From contig OX459098.1 of NCBI GenBank assembly GCA_949775045.1, positions 15,609,207 to 15,673,206 on the forward strand: a DNA stretch of 64,000 nucleotides. Reading direction: 5' to 3'. Below the pieces are notes generated by a model. It was not told the DNA's origin, ran no database searches, and was given only the letters and a program-made list of their open reading frames with translations. A program made the position numbers and the translations under genes. Shown one piece after another: positions 35,501 to 44,933 of this stretch (the stretch's first letter is position 1; every line of letters begins with the position of its first letter). The stretch comes from Metridium senile. Lineage: Eukaryota; Cnidaria; Anthozoa; Actiniaria; Metridiidae.

Positions 35501-38500
35501 AAGTAATCATTTTTATGCCTGAATTTTTTTCATTTCTATATCACAGAGGAATCGCAATCTTAATTTTTTTATTAATTGAATTAATATGGTTATCTAAACT
35601 TATTAGAAAAATAATATAAAATGAATGTAAATATTAAAATAAGTACATTTCAACTTAGATGTAGAAAATGCATAAATTTCTAAATCCAAAACATTTAAAT
35701 TGAATAAAGTTTTCTTTTTTTTTTTTTGTATTTTTTTGTATTTTTTTGTATTTATGTCCTTAAACTAATCCTCTAACACAGAATAATGGTTATTTAAATT
35801 TTGGATTATATTTTTTGTACCTTAATTGTTTAGTTAAGTAATCCAAACAGCTGTCTTATTAACATACATAATATTGGTGCCATAAACTCCATTTAATAAT
35901 TCATGAGCTCAGTCCTAGAAATTGTTTTGGTTACAAAAAATCTACTATTCTCAAACAAAAAAACAAAAAACTCAGTTCAACTGGTAACAAGGGAAGCTCT
36001 TGAAATCTTTCTGAGATTTTAAAATTATGGAGAAGAGAAGAAAAGATAGACAGAGTACAGTTACTTTGGATTCTGTTGAAAACAAGATACAACAAGCTTC
36101 AATAGATAAAAGTTTGGCACTAGATTTAAGTAATTTAAATATTACTGAAATCCCTGAAAGTTTACTAAATTTACAGCATTTGGAACACTTATATTTGAAA
36201 GAAAACTTCATTCAAACTTTACCAAATGACTTCTTCATAAAATTAAGGAATTTACTCTGGCTTGATATGAGATGCAATAAGCTTCAAAGTTTTCCAGTCT
36301 CAGTAGGACAACATAAATGTCTCAAGACTTTGCTTCTTGGTGACAATAATCTCCAGTATATCCCTGCCGAGATAGGGCTTGTTAAAAGTCTTACAGGGTT
36401 GAATGTTGGCAATAATCCTTTGGTCGACCCACCACAAAGTGTAGTCAAAAAGGGAGTATTTGAAGTAAAGAACTATTTTCTTGGCAAACTTGGCTTTAAA
36501 GAAACACCAAAGAAACTTGACATTGATCCAGAAGAAGACTCAAGTGATGAAGAAGTTACCCTTGAGAAGGAAGAGCTATGTAATAGAAGTACTAGTTTAA
36601 AAGAAAGATGGAAAAATGATGATTTTGAGTATATAAGGTCACACAGTGAGAAAGGAGCACGTAAACCTAGAGACTTTAGTGATCCTCAGTGTTATTCCAC
36701 GCTGCCTGACTGTTACGAAGGGACGTGTAATGTCCATGGACCACACTCTTCTGGGAGTCCATGTTGGTTTATACACCGACCTTGGACTACTGGTGTATTC
36801 TTCACTAGAAGCAAGAACAGTGAAACATTGTGAATCATCTAAATAGCTTGGATAATGATAATAACTTACAATTATTTAATCAAATAAATTGAATGATATT
36901 ATCAAGGAAATGTGACACCTTGGACTATTGTTGTTTTCTTCACAAGAAGCAAGAACAGTGAAACATTGTGAATCATCTAAATAGCTTGGATAATGATAAT
37001 AACTTACAATTATTTAATCAAATAAATTGAATGATATTATCAAGGAAATGTGACACCTTGGACTATTGTTGTTTTCTTCACAAGAAGCAAGAACAGTGAA
37101 ACATTGTGAATCATCTAAATAGTAAAAACATTGTGAATGATCTAAATAGCTTGGATGATAATTAACGTACAATATTATTAAATTGATTGAATGATATTAT
37201 CAAGGAAATGTCACACCTTTGAATTACTATAGCTTTCTTTACAAAGAAGCAAGAAAAGAACAGTGTAACTTTGTGAATATTAAGCTATGGCTTGAATAAT
37301 AGGGGTGGCGAATGGTCCTTCCGAGATTTTCAGAGACAACGAGATGGAGGTTTTAAAATTCAAAATCGAGACTCTGTGAGATTTTCAAAATTTGAGACCA
37401 AGATTTTTTGCTTTACGTTTTCCGAGAACGAGATTTTACTGCAACAACATCTTACTATCTAATCTAATTATGCTTAAATTATACATTTTTTCGGAAATGT
37501 AAACATAACATAGAACATAGCCTTGGAAGTAATTCGAGACTCCGAGACTGTCGTTTTAAAAAAATAAGATTTTGAGACCAAACAATTTAGAAAATTCGAG
37601 ACTCCGAGACTTAGCGTTTTTGAAGGTACCATTCGCCACCCCTAATAAGTAATGTTTACAACATGAGCGGCCGTGTTGTATCGGCAGATACAATCGCAAG
37701 CCGAAGGCGCGCGATTGTATCGCCGATACAACACGGACGCGAATGTTGTAAACTACTTAAAAAATGTCTAGGTAAGCTCTTTCATATTTTACCAAAATTT
37801 TCAAGATTAAAATCAATTTTGCCGTAAAATTACCAGTTAAAACTTATGCAAATCAGGATATACAACACTAGTGTTGTATCAGATTTACAACACTCGTCAT
37901 GGTCATGATTTCTTTTGAAAATGTCTCATTAATTATTCATGAATTTTTTAATGATAATTAACAAACAAAATAATTTTCATTTTTGATAATAAAATTAATT
38001 GATACTTTAGGGAATATCATATTGTCTGTTTACAATATTTTTTTGTCAAATAATTTGTGAAATACACCATTGTAATAACAACTCAACTATGTTTTTGTGA
38101 ATTTTTATTTATTACTAAATATTTATTACTACTATAACCACACATTTTAATTAAAAGTTTGCATGTCTTGTACTTTAAAGACAAAATAATAAACAAATTC
38201 TCAGCATTACAACTATTCATTAAGATTTATTTATTAAAAGTTTAAATTTATATATTTATTTCCCTATTTATTTATTTTTATAGATTTTAATAAGTTGGTT
38301 ATTCTGTGTTTTATCATTTTAATATAACATTTTTGATGATAAGATTTATTATTTTTCAATGACTCAACATTTTGACACTGCCTTTGATCATAGTTAATAG
38401 ATGGGACGATAAAGTATAAATAATCACTAATATTGATAATTACAAATAACTCAGTTTCTTTATGTGTATTATTCAAATGAACTGTTACCATATTTATAGT

Positions 38501-41500
38501 TTAACTAATTTCTCTTCTGCAAAATATTGATTGAAACTATCTTTAAACTATGCTGTTTCTTGCAGGCTCTTGCAAAACCATCAATGTCAAGATCAGTTGG
38601 GATGAAAAGGTATCAAAAGATACTATCAATAATAAAAACCATATTAAAAAATGCTAATGAGTCTAGACTTTGATATGAAATTTAAAAGGGCGATGTTGAA
38701 ACATCAGTAATTAAATATATTCTTTTGGGCATATAGTTTGATGAGAAATAGAATTACGAGAAGACCAGTTGTCATTTTTGTAATTTGTATATTTCGGTCT
38801 TTATCCAAAGACCATCAACCGCAAATGAATAAATTAAACTAAGACATTCTGAATTAAGATTAATTCATTAAACTCAAGGGAATTGACTGTCCTTGTTCAT
38901 TTGTCCTTGGACAGTCAATTCCCTTGAGTTTAATGAATTAATCTTAATTCAGAATGTCTTAGTTTAATTTATTCATTTGCAGTTGATGGTCTTTGGATAA
39001 AGACCGAAATATACAAATTACAAAAATGACAACTGGTCTTCTCGTAATTCTATTTCTCATCAGTAATTAAGTAACTACATGTAAGTAAGTATCTAACACA
39101 TCTAGCAGTCAAAAACTGAATTACATGTGCATACTAGAATAATATTTATATCTTCTAGCGTTTGTCTTCCTTATAAATAAAATGCTAGTATGCACATGTA
39201 ATTCAGTTTCTGACTGTCAGATAGTTACTTGCTTACTGCCAGGAAGTTCTGGGATGAAACAATGAGATTTAGTTGTTATACGTGAATACTTTTTGAACCT
39301 GACTTAAATTTGTATGTGTGAAACGTGAAACATGATGACGACACCTCCCTTGATCATGACCACCCTCCAAATTGTCATTGTTATCAATTAAGATGTGAAT
39401 ATGAAATATTTGCTATTGGTAACCATATATTATTGTTTTCTATTTTTTCTTCAGAAAAGAATTTCATAAAGACAGGCATGCACTTAATGGTTATGTTGTC
39501 TTTGAAGAGCAAACTGCTGCAGTAGATGCTTTACAATGGTATATATAGTAGTTACTACTTAATAAGAATTAAGTATAATAGGATAACAGTGAGCACACTC
39601 AAACCATTAACCCACACCCCTTAGGCAAACAAGATAAAAATAAGTTTTATTTTGAATGCTCAGTGTATTTGAACTCACTGCTTCATGTCGAGTTGTGTTG
39701 AGGAAGTAGAATGTTACAGCAAAGAGCCCAAAAGTGTTACCACCGCTAATGTATTTGCATACTTCCGTCCATGCTGTTATCCAAATTATCAGCAGTACAG
39801 GATTGTCTTATCTTATCTCTGATCTAAACGCTAATTGGAGGATGGCGCTTCAAAAGTATGTGAATACATTATCAGTGGTCACAGTCTTGAGCATCGTGCT
39901 GTAAGGAAATAATAACCTGAAAAGTCAAGGGTTCACTGTTCAAGTATTCTATAAAACTTTCAAATGATAATTCTTCTTGATACTTGAGAAAAATACTTTT
40001 ACTCTGACATGTTAACAATATGTTAATGTAATTGTTACTTACTGACATTTCTGATATCAATCCTTCGCCTATTCAATTATCAGTGAAATGAAAATACAAT
40101 TTATTCTAAATAAAACAAGAAATAGCATAAAATAAAAATGCAAGCAAACCTCAAAGCCAAGAAGGTCTGTTCTTTCTAAATTTCATCAAAAGTGTCTCAA
40201 ATATATTTTACATGTATTATTAAATATAGCTAAATAACTGTGTGTTATGTTTTAGTAATGGCCAGGAAGTTGAAGGCATGCATATTAGAGTTGATCTAGC
40301 TAATAACGACAAGGTATGCAAATTTGTAATGTTTTTGAATGACAGAAAACACATTGTGAACAGATGTCCACGGATTTAACAATTAGTTGATGACAATTTT
40401 AATACTTTTTCCTTTCCCACTTTCTTAAACATTTTTTTCTTATTTTCCATATTGTTCTACTTCAATTAATTTCATCTTTATTGACTACATATGTTTTACA
40501 AATTTGTTTAATTACAATATTCATTGAAACAGATGCAATAGTAGTAGCTAACTTTAATAGCCAGAGGCTAGACTTGACAGTTAGCTTGATATATTATTGA
40601 AAATGTTTTAATTACTTTGAAAGAGGAGTTAATTGATTAATTCATGAATAAATTGATAACTGAATAAATATGTTTTCAGTTGATTCTTTGATGTTAAGTA
40701 TAACTAATGTTTTTGACAACAGATGAGGATGATGATGATGATAGTTATGTTGGTTATGATGATAATGGTTATGATATTATGAGAACAATAGTGATGATTA
40801 TAAATTAATGATCATGACAACGTGATGGTAATCATGATAGTTATGATGATGATGATGATGACGATGATGATAATGGTGACGACAAGATGATGATAATGAT
40901 TGTTACAATGATGATGATATCATAATCATTATATCTACAGGTCCATGATCACTCAAAGTCTGTTTTTGTGGGAAATCTGCCTTTTGGTAAGTTGTTGCCA
41001 TCTTGTGTAAAAACATATTACATGTATCACATACAAACTTTATTGAGCTCCTTTGAAAGGCTTTTCAGCTAATCACCCTTCAATGTAATGCACAGACCAA
41101 CAAAAAGTATAGCATCAGTATAATCGAGTATTTTTTTTTGTATTTATAGGAACTGAAGAGGAGCCATTAAGAGAATTATTTAAAGATTGTGGTGAAATAC
41201 GTTCAATCCGGCTTATAAGAGACAATAAGACAGGCGTCGGCAAAGGATTTGGATTTATAACATTTAGGGTAAATAAACAAAAATATATTGTTAAATTACT
41301 AGCCTAAGGATTATTTCAAATGAGGCCTTGCTACTATGAAAATCAATGTGTTTTATAAAACACATTCATAGTAGCAAGGCCTCATTCTACAATTCTACAA
41401 TTATGCTACTAAAGGACAACTTCAGAAGATTGAAACATATTGTTAGTTTCAATTAATAAATGAATTGCTATAATATTATTTCATTTTTTTGTCACTTGCT

Positions 41501-43146
41501 TGTTTATAGTTTCTTTGTTTTATTATTATGCATTACATTGAAAAAGAGTCTATTAAAGTTGAGTTTTATGTTAAAAGAATAGGCCATTTTCATGAAGGTG
41601 TCTTTTTACTTCCAGTACCAGAATGCTTAACAACTTATTCAAAATTTTGAGCCCTCTTGTGAATAGTTGAACAATTGGCACTAATTATTTCATGAAAGAA
41701 AGTAGGCAAAGCATTCTGGTCTTGGTAACTAGTATATATGTGATAATGCCAAAAGACCAAACTATTGTTTGTTTAAATGATCATGTCATCATTATTTTTC
41801 ATTTTGTCTTCATTAAAATATTACTGTTGAATGCAAAGTTTATTGACAGCAATTGTTGTTTCTATTCATAGAATAAAGATGCTGTAGGCTTTGCTATTAA
41901 AATAAACCAAACCCCATTCAAAGGACGGCCAATCAGAGTGTTTCCCTCATCTGAAAATCCCCAAAAAGGTAAATTATGATTTAAATGGTTATTCATATTT
42001 CTTATTAGTAAAGCATTGAACACTACTGTATGTATGTATAAGTACTATATAAAATATGAGTGGCCGATCTGTATGAGATTTACAGTGGTGAGTCGAAGAC
42101 AAGCCACTGTATGTCTCATACGGATTGGACACAAATATTGTATAGTAGTTATGAAACTCCAACATTCTTTAATATTTAACTAAAATTGTCAAGATAAAAG
42201 TAAATCTGGCCGAGAAAATTCAAGTTAAAACTTATGCAAGTCAGGACCAATCTGTATCGGATATACAGCCTCTGTCACGGATGTGAATTCTTTTGTCAAT
42301 TGCTCATTAATTATTCATGAATTTTATAATATAAGCTATAACACCAAAACTTGAGCTCCAATGTTATTTCTTTTGTCCAAGTAAAGGACTCTTAGATCTT
42401 CATTCCAAAGAATGTTTAACTATGATTAGGACCGCAGTTATTGGCTACACTGTTGCAGTCACACTCATCTACTAACTTTAACATTACGTTGTATGTACAA
42501 ATTAACCATCAGTAATTTTAGCTTTAAATGATGTATGAATTTAATTTCCAGTGTTAGTCTAAATGTGTCCTTAGAAACACTGTTACAGTCTTGTCACCAA
42601 CTTACAACGCGACGCACCTTACCGTGGCCACCTAATTAAAGTTTTGTACAAGTTAACCAATCAGAAAGCGAGAATTTGACCTTAATATAGAAGACATGCC
42701 AAGTGTCAAACAGTAAACACTTTGAAATGTTCAAAGCGAAGACAAGAGTGAAGTTTAGAAGTGTCTGAAAAACCTCCCAGGATGTTAAATTTGAAAATGT
42801 GTAGCAAAATAATTTGAAAAGAGAAACTTTTGAACGCTAAGCTAACTTGTACAAAACTTTAATTGGGTGGCCATGGTAAGGCGCGTTATGCTGTAACAAT
42901 AATCTTTGTAATTTGTTTTCAGGACGTAATTTTAAAGTGAAAAAGGGAAGACCACAGACTCACTCATTCAGCGGCCTACAAGCCAAAAAGAACATCAAAC
43001 TAAATAACCTTAAACCTGTAAAAAGAAAAGAAAGCACAGGAAATAATAAGAAAGGCAAGAAGAAAAGAGCAGGGAAGAATGTTGGCCAGTCTTCTAAGAG
43101 ATCTCTAGCTTACAAAGAAAAATTAAACAAGAAAAGAAAAACCTAA
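32552..43146 (+). CDS. RBM34: RNA-binding motif protein 34 (RBM34), 11 exons, about 379 aa
   Basis: RBM34 and its yeast relative Nop12 are nucleolar proteins with two RRMs linked to pre-rRNA processing. Exons: 32552-32716, 33448-33535, 34782-34936, 35439-35498, 38566-38609, 39455-39538, 40256-40313, 40941-40986, 41150-41268, 41872-41968, 42923-43146; all junctions keep frame. The N-terminus starts MASESAVASYSVGQISQVL, then a Lys-run nuclear/nucleolar signal (exon 2) and an acidic stretch. RRM1 spans about 120-217: RNP2 TIFVGNIPV, then YGEVESVRFRS, an insert SMSRSVGMKRKEFHKDRHA typical of RBM34, and NGYVVFEE. RRM2 spans about 221-300: RNP2 SVFVGNLPF, RNP1 KGFGFITF. The C-terminus is highly basic. 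Human is 430 aa. The start is at the ATG with GATGG context; an in-frame ATG 42 bases upstream (32510) is possible. Intron 4 contains the LRRC27-like gene. Confidence 0.93.
32955..33288. mobile_element. Family X inverted-repeat element (RBM34 intron 1)
   Basis: TAACACAGCGGTCAAACGAC+TACGCATGCG at the left, CGCATGCGTAGTCGTTTGAC+CGCTGTGTTA at the right, a 32-bp perfect inverted repeat about 330 bp apart. One copy in this window. Confidence 0.8.
33740..34011. mobile_element. Family I MITE, copy 1 (RBM34 intron 2)
   Basis: Outer ends TTACTGTGCGACTC / GAGCCGCACAGTAA-like; inner arms GTACCGTAGTCACTTACAAA / TTTGTAAGTGACTACTGTAC and ATTTTTTCATCTCAATCGGA / CCGTTTGAGATGAAAAAAT. The centre repeats CTCxATATAAACT. 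Second copy 54253-54464. Confidence 0.85.
36027..36833 (+). CDS. LRRC27: LRRC27-like leucine-rich repeat protein, intronless, nested in RBM34 intron 4, 268 aa
   Basis: A single ATG-to-TGA frame on the same strand as its host gene. Residues about 27-150 are leucine-rich repeats: ALDLSNLNITEIPESLLNLQ, LEHLYLKENFIQTLPNDFF, LLWLDMRCNKLQSFP, LKTLLLGDNNLQYIPAEIG and LTGLNVGNNPLVDPPQ, then VVKKGVFEVKNYFLGKLG. The order and the 'DPPQxVVxKG' ending match the N-terminal LRR block of LRRC27. Human LRRC27 is about 530 aa with a long coiled C-terminal half; here that half is absent and replaced by an acidic/Lys segment and a Cys/His/Pro tail. No introns, no recognised signal peptide, position inside an intron: a retrocopy or nested short paralogue is likely. 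A 138-bp tandem repeat covers its last codons and stop. Function unknown. Some other LRR-only protein remains possible. Confidence 0.7.
   Translation: MEKRRKDRQSTVTLDSVENKIQQASIDKSLALDLSNLNITEIPESLLNLQHLEHLYLKENFIQTLPNDFFIKLRNLLWLDMRCNKLQSFPVSVGQHKCLKTLLLGDNNLQYIPAEIGLVKSLTGLNVGNNPLVDPPQSVVKKGVFEVKNYFLGKLGFKETPKKLDIDPEEDSSDEEVTLEKEELCNRSTSLKERWKNDDFEYIRSHSEKGARKPRDFSDPQCYSTLPDCYEGTCNVHGPHSSGSPCWFIHRPWTTGVFFTRSKNSETL
36781..37285 (+). repeat. 138-bp tandem repeat, three good copies and one decayed
   Basis: CTTGGACTAYTG .. AAGCAAGAACAGTGAAACA .. ATTATCAAGGAAATGTGACA begins at 36781, 36919 and 37057, period 138. A rearranged fourth copy follows to about 37285. The first copy contains the last codons and TGA of the LRRC27-like ORF. 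Confidence 0.9.
37301..37644. mobile_element. Family T inverted-repeat element (RBM34 intron 4)
   Basis: AGGGGTGGCGAATGGTCCTT at the left and AAGGTACCATTCGCCACCCC+T at the right. The inside repeats CGAGACTCCGAGAC and GAGATTTT motifs. About 344 bp. It directly abuts family F copy F3. Confidence 0.8.
37650..37950. mobile_element. Family F palindromic element, copy F3 (RBM34 intron 4)
   Basis: Outer arms GTTTACAACATGAG / CGAATGTTGTAAAC; inner arms CGTGTTGTATCGGC / GCCGATACAACACG with AGATACAATCG / CGATTGTATC. The tail has AAAACTTATGCAAATCAGGA, GTGTTGTATCAGATTTACAA, CACTCGTCATGGTCATGAT and CATTAATTATTCATGAAT. Confidence 0.85.
38740..39061. repeat. 322-bp near-perfect palindrome (RBM34 intron 5)
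   Basis: Arms 38740-38892 and 38909-39061 (153 bases each) are complements with one mismatch that I can find (CAACCGCAA against TTGCAGTTG). The loop is 16 bases. Innermost arm GGGAATTGACTGTCC / GGACAGTCAATTCCC. Non-coding. Confidence 0.92.
39078..39241. mobile_element. Foldback element next to the long palindrome (RBM34 intron 5)
   Basis: AACTGAATTACATGTGCATA+CTAG pairs with CTAGTATGCACATGTAATTC+AGTT around a 45-base loop, with weaker outer pairing GTAAGTAAGTATCT / AGATAGTTACTTGCTTAC. Confidence 0.7.
39714..39905. mobile_element. Family Q-like MITE, copy 2 (RBM34 intron 6)
   Basis: TTACAGC at the left, GTGCTGTAAG at the right, with ACCACCGCTAATGTATTTGC / ATGTGAATACATTATCAGTG near-inverted arms. 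Confidence 0.6.
41321..41387. mobile_element. Minimal family D hairpin (RBM34 intron 9)
   Basis: GAGGCCTTGCTACTATGAA .. TTCATAGTAGCAAGGCCTCA around GTGTTTTATAAAACAC; the TACTATGAAAATC end matches family D. Nearly all 67 bases pair. Confidence 0.75.
41608..41750. mobile_element. Family W element, copy 2 (RBM34 intron 9)
   Basis: CCAGTACCAGAATGCTTAAC at the left, GCAAAGCATTCTGGTCTTGG at the right, as at 878-1023. Confidence 0.6.
42039..42328. mobile_element. Family F palindromic element, copy F1 (RBM34 intron 10)
   Basis: Head GGCCGATCTGTATGAGATTT+ACAGTGG paired with CCACTGTATGTCTCATACGG+ATTGG. Tail AAAACTTATGCAAGTCAGGA, CTGTATCGGATATACAG, CTGTCACGGATGTGAATTCT, CATTAATTATTCATGAAT. Near twin of 58013-58290. 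Confidence 0.85.
42602..42896. mobile_element. Family Q-like MITE, copy 3 (RBM34 intron 10, ending just before exon 11)
   Basis: CTTACAACGCGACGCACCTT+ACCGTGGCCACC at the left and GGTGGCCATGGTAAGGCGCG+TTATGCTGTAA at the right. Inner arms TTAAAGTTTTGTACAAGTTA / TAACTTGTACAAAACTTTAA. The right end is 26 bases before the exon 11 acceptor. Confidence 0.8.
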
Positions 43147-43638
43147 TCAACTATTTTTTGTATATATATTAGACAATGCTTTGAATGAAAAAAATATCAG
43201 GCCCATTTGCAAAAAATGTTTAGAAAAACAACATGACACATAATACCTTAATAGGACTTAAAATTCATGTGAAGGGAAAGATGACAGAGCTGTCAGTATT
43301 TTTGTTAATTTGATTGTCTTGTCTTTTATTTGAATTTTAAGTCATGTCAAGATGTTCATTAGAATTACTTTCATCCTTACTGTTTCTACTTGCTGCTGGG
43401 TTCTGTTTTTTTTTCTGTTTTTTTTTTATCTTATCATTTTTTTTCATCATTTAGAATTTTTTTTTTTTTTTTGCAAATACCCATTTCTATTTTGTAAATT
43501 GTGAAAGATACAATAGTCTTACTGTTCTGCTCCAAGCATATCCACAAGTTGTACAAAATAATGCAATTATGAAATATCTAGTCCTGTTTCCCTGTTTTAT
43601 TCACTCAATATGTCAACAAAATTATTTATGGATTCAGA

Positions 43639-43644
43639 AATAAA
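43639..43644 (+). terminator. RBM34: Polyadenylation signal AATAAA of RBM34
   Basis: AATAAA about 490 bases after the RBM34 stop, in a T-rich 3' flank; plausible transcript end. Confidence 0.35.
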
Positions 43645-43676
43645 ACACATTGTACAATGACCTTATATGTAGAAAC

Positions 43677-43843
43677 GATAGGTAATATAATGAAATTTGT
43701 AACACTGTAAAAAATGTTGACTTACCTTTACTGACGTTTCGAGCTTTAGCTCTTCTCTACTCTGACGAAGGACTAAAGCTTGAAATGTCCGTAAACTAAG
43801 TCAACAATTTTATGGTGTTCCAAAATTCATTAAATTACCTATT
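43677..43843. mobile_element. Family K MITE, copy 2, complete
   Basis: AGGTAATATAATGAAATTTG at the left and AATTCATTAAATTACCT at the right. Inner TTGACTTA..GACGTTTCGAGC / GCTTGAAATGTCC..AAGTCAA. The centre is TTTAGCTCTTC..CTGACGAAGGACTAAAG. Related at 27395-27500 and 51632-51720. Confidence 0.8.
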
Positions 43844-43975
43844 GTTTATATCAAACACCAACGCAGCCTATACTAGTTTACTCGCTAGTTTACATTTAGT
43901 AAAGCAACTATCGCCAGAAGTTTTATAAATACTGATAAAAGAGATAGTGAGAATTTTGTCTGGCCTCTTGAACGT

Positions 43976-44168
43976 ACAATTACTATAGTAATTTGTTAAG
44001 TATGTTTCGTCGAGTGTAAATAATCCCAAATTTTTCACGGGTTCAAACTCAGCTGAGACCCGAATTTTTCTTCAGAAAAATTTGGGATTATTTACATTTG
44101 ACGAAACATACTTACATAGCAAAAAACATAATTACATAGCAAAAAACATTTACAACAATTACTATAGT
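43976..44168. repeat. Foldback (43996-44114) between 14-bp direct repeats
   Basis: TATGTTTCGTCGAGTGTAAA+TAATCCCAAATTTTT pairs with AAAAATTTGGGATTATTTAC+ATTTGACGAAACATA. ACAATTACTATAGT occurs at 43976-43989 and 44155-44168. ACATAGCAAAAAACAT is tandem at 44115-44148. Confidence 0.75.
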
Positions 44169-44657
44169 GTTCAATGAAGTTTACTTGCAGTTGATTTCTG
44201 ATCCAATTAACATTGATAGTATTTGCAGTAAATTATTTACTGAATAGTATGTTTGTCAAATAAAGAGGTTTTTTTGAATATAAAATGTCTGTCATTTTGT
44301 TTTCCCTGTGAGGTAGAAATTGTAACACAAGATATGTCTTCTTTTTTCTCTGTTTCTTTTCACTTTCTTTTTGTTTTTTATTTGTCTTTTCTTTATTTTT
44401 CCTTTACTGCCTATTGCCCTTTTGGACTTTGACAAAATCTACCAAGCATCTCTAAAACTTGAAAATTTGTAAAATCTTTTTATTGAAAATAAATTTCCTT
44501 ATTAGTAAGAAGATGATGCAATGATATTATTCCATTTTTATAGATTTTTAACCAAAATCTGAATACAACAATCGATTAGTTAACATCGTTTTCTCCTTCA
44601 ATCACAACAAAATCGAATTTTCGCGGGTTTTCTGTCAAAACGGATGTTATGGCAGCA

Positions 44658-44665
44658 CCGGAAGT
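44658..44665 (+). promoter_or_regulatory. Possible ETS-type site in the ARID4 promoter region
   Basis: CCGGAAGT, the classical ETS core common in broadly expressed animal promoters, about 275 bases upstream of the ARID4 ATG. Motif match only. Confidence 0.3.
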
Positions 44666-44933
44666 TGTACATTTCACGTGGGATTCTTCCAAATAAGGTA
44701 GAAATTAAATATTCATCGAGCCATTTCCGGTGGATTTCAGCCAATCAGAATGGAAGACCCCCTTGGGCCCATGGCGAGGAGGGAAGACGGAGCGTCTTGT
44801 TGTCTTGTCGGCCATCACAAAAAAAGTGAACCTTGAGTTAGAAGTTTTCTTCGCGTATTTTGAAAAGGATTTTATACTCTGATCGCCACCACAAGCTGGA
44901 AGGCAGAGCAGAAAAAGCATTGGAGCGGAGCAC

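Larger units (their letters stand above)
43147..44933. other. Spacer between RBM34 and ARID4
   Basis: RBM34 3' UTR, family K element (43677-43843), a foldback with flanking direct repeats (43976-44168), then AT-rich DNA. From about 44600 the sequence becomes richer in CG (CCGGAAGTTGTACATTTCAC, an ETS-like CCGGAAGT at 44658), a likely ARID4 promoter/5' UTR. A possible non-coding donor ATAAG|GTAGAA is at 44697. No gene seen. Confidence 0.55.

Noticed and set aside
37650..37950. Hammerhead-type ribozyme inside the family F palindrome
   Set aside because: Checked for the CTGATGA and GAAA core in the right order; not found in any copy.
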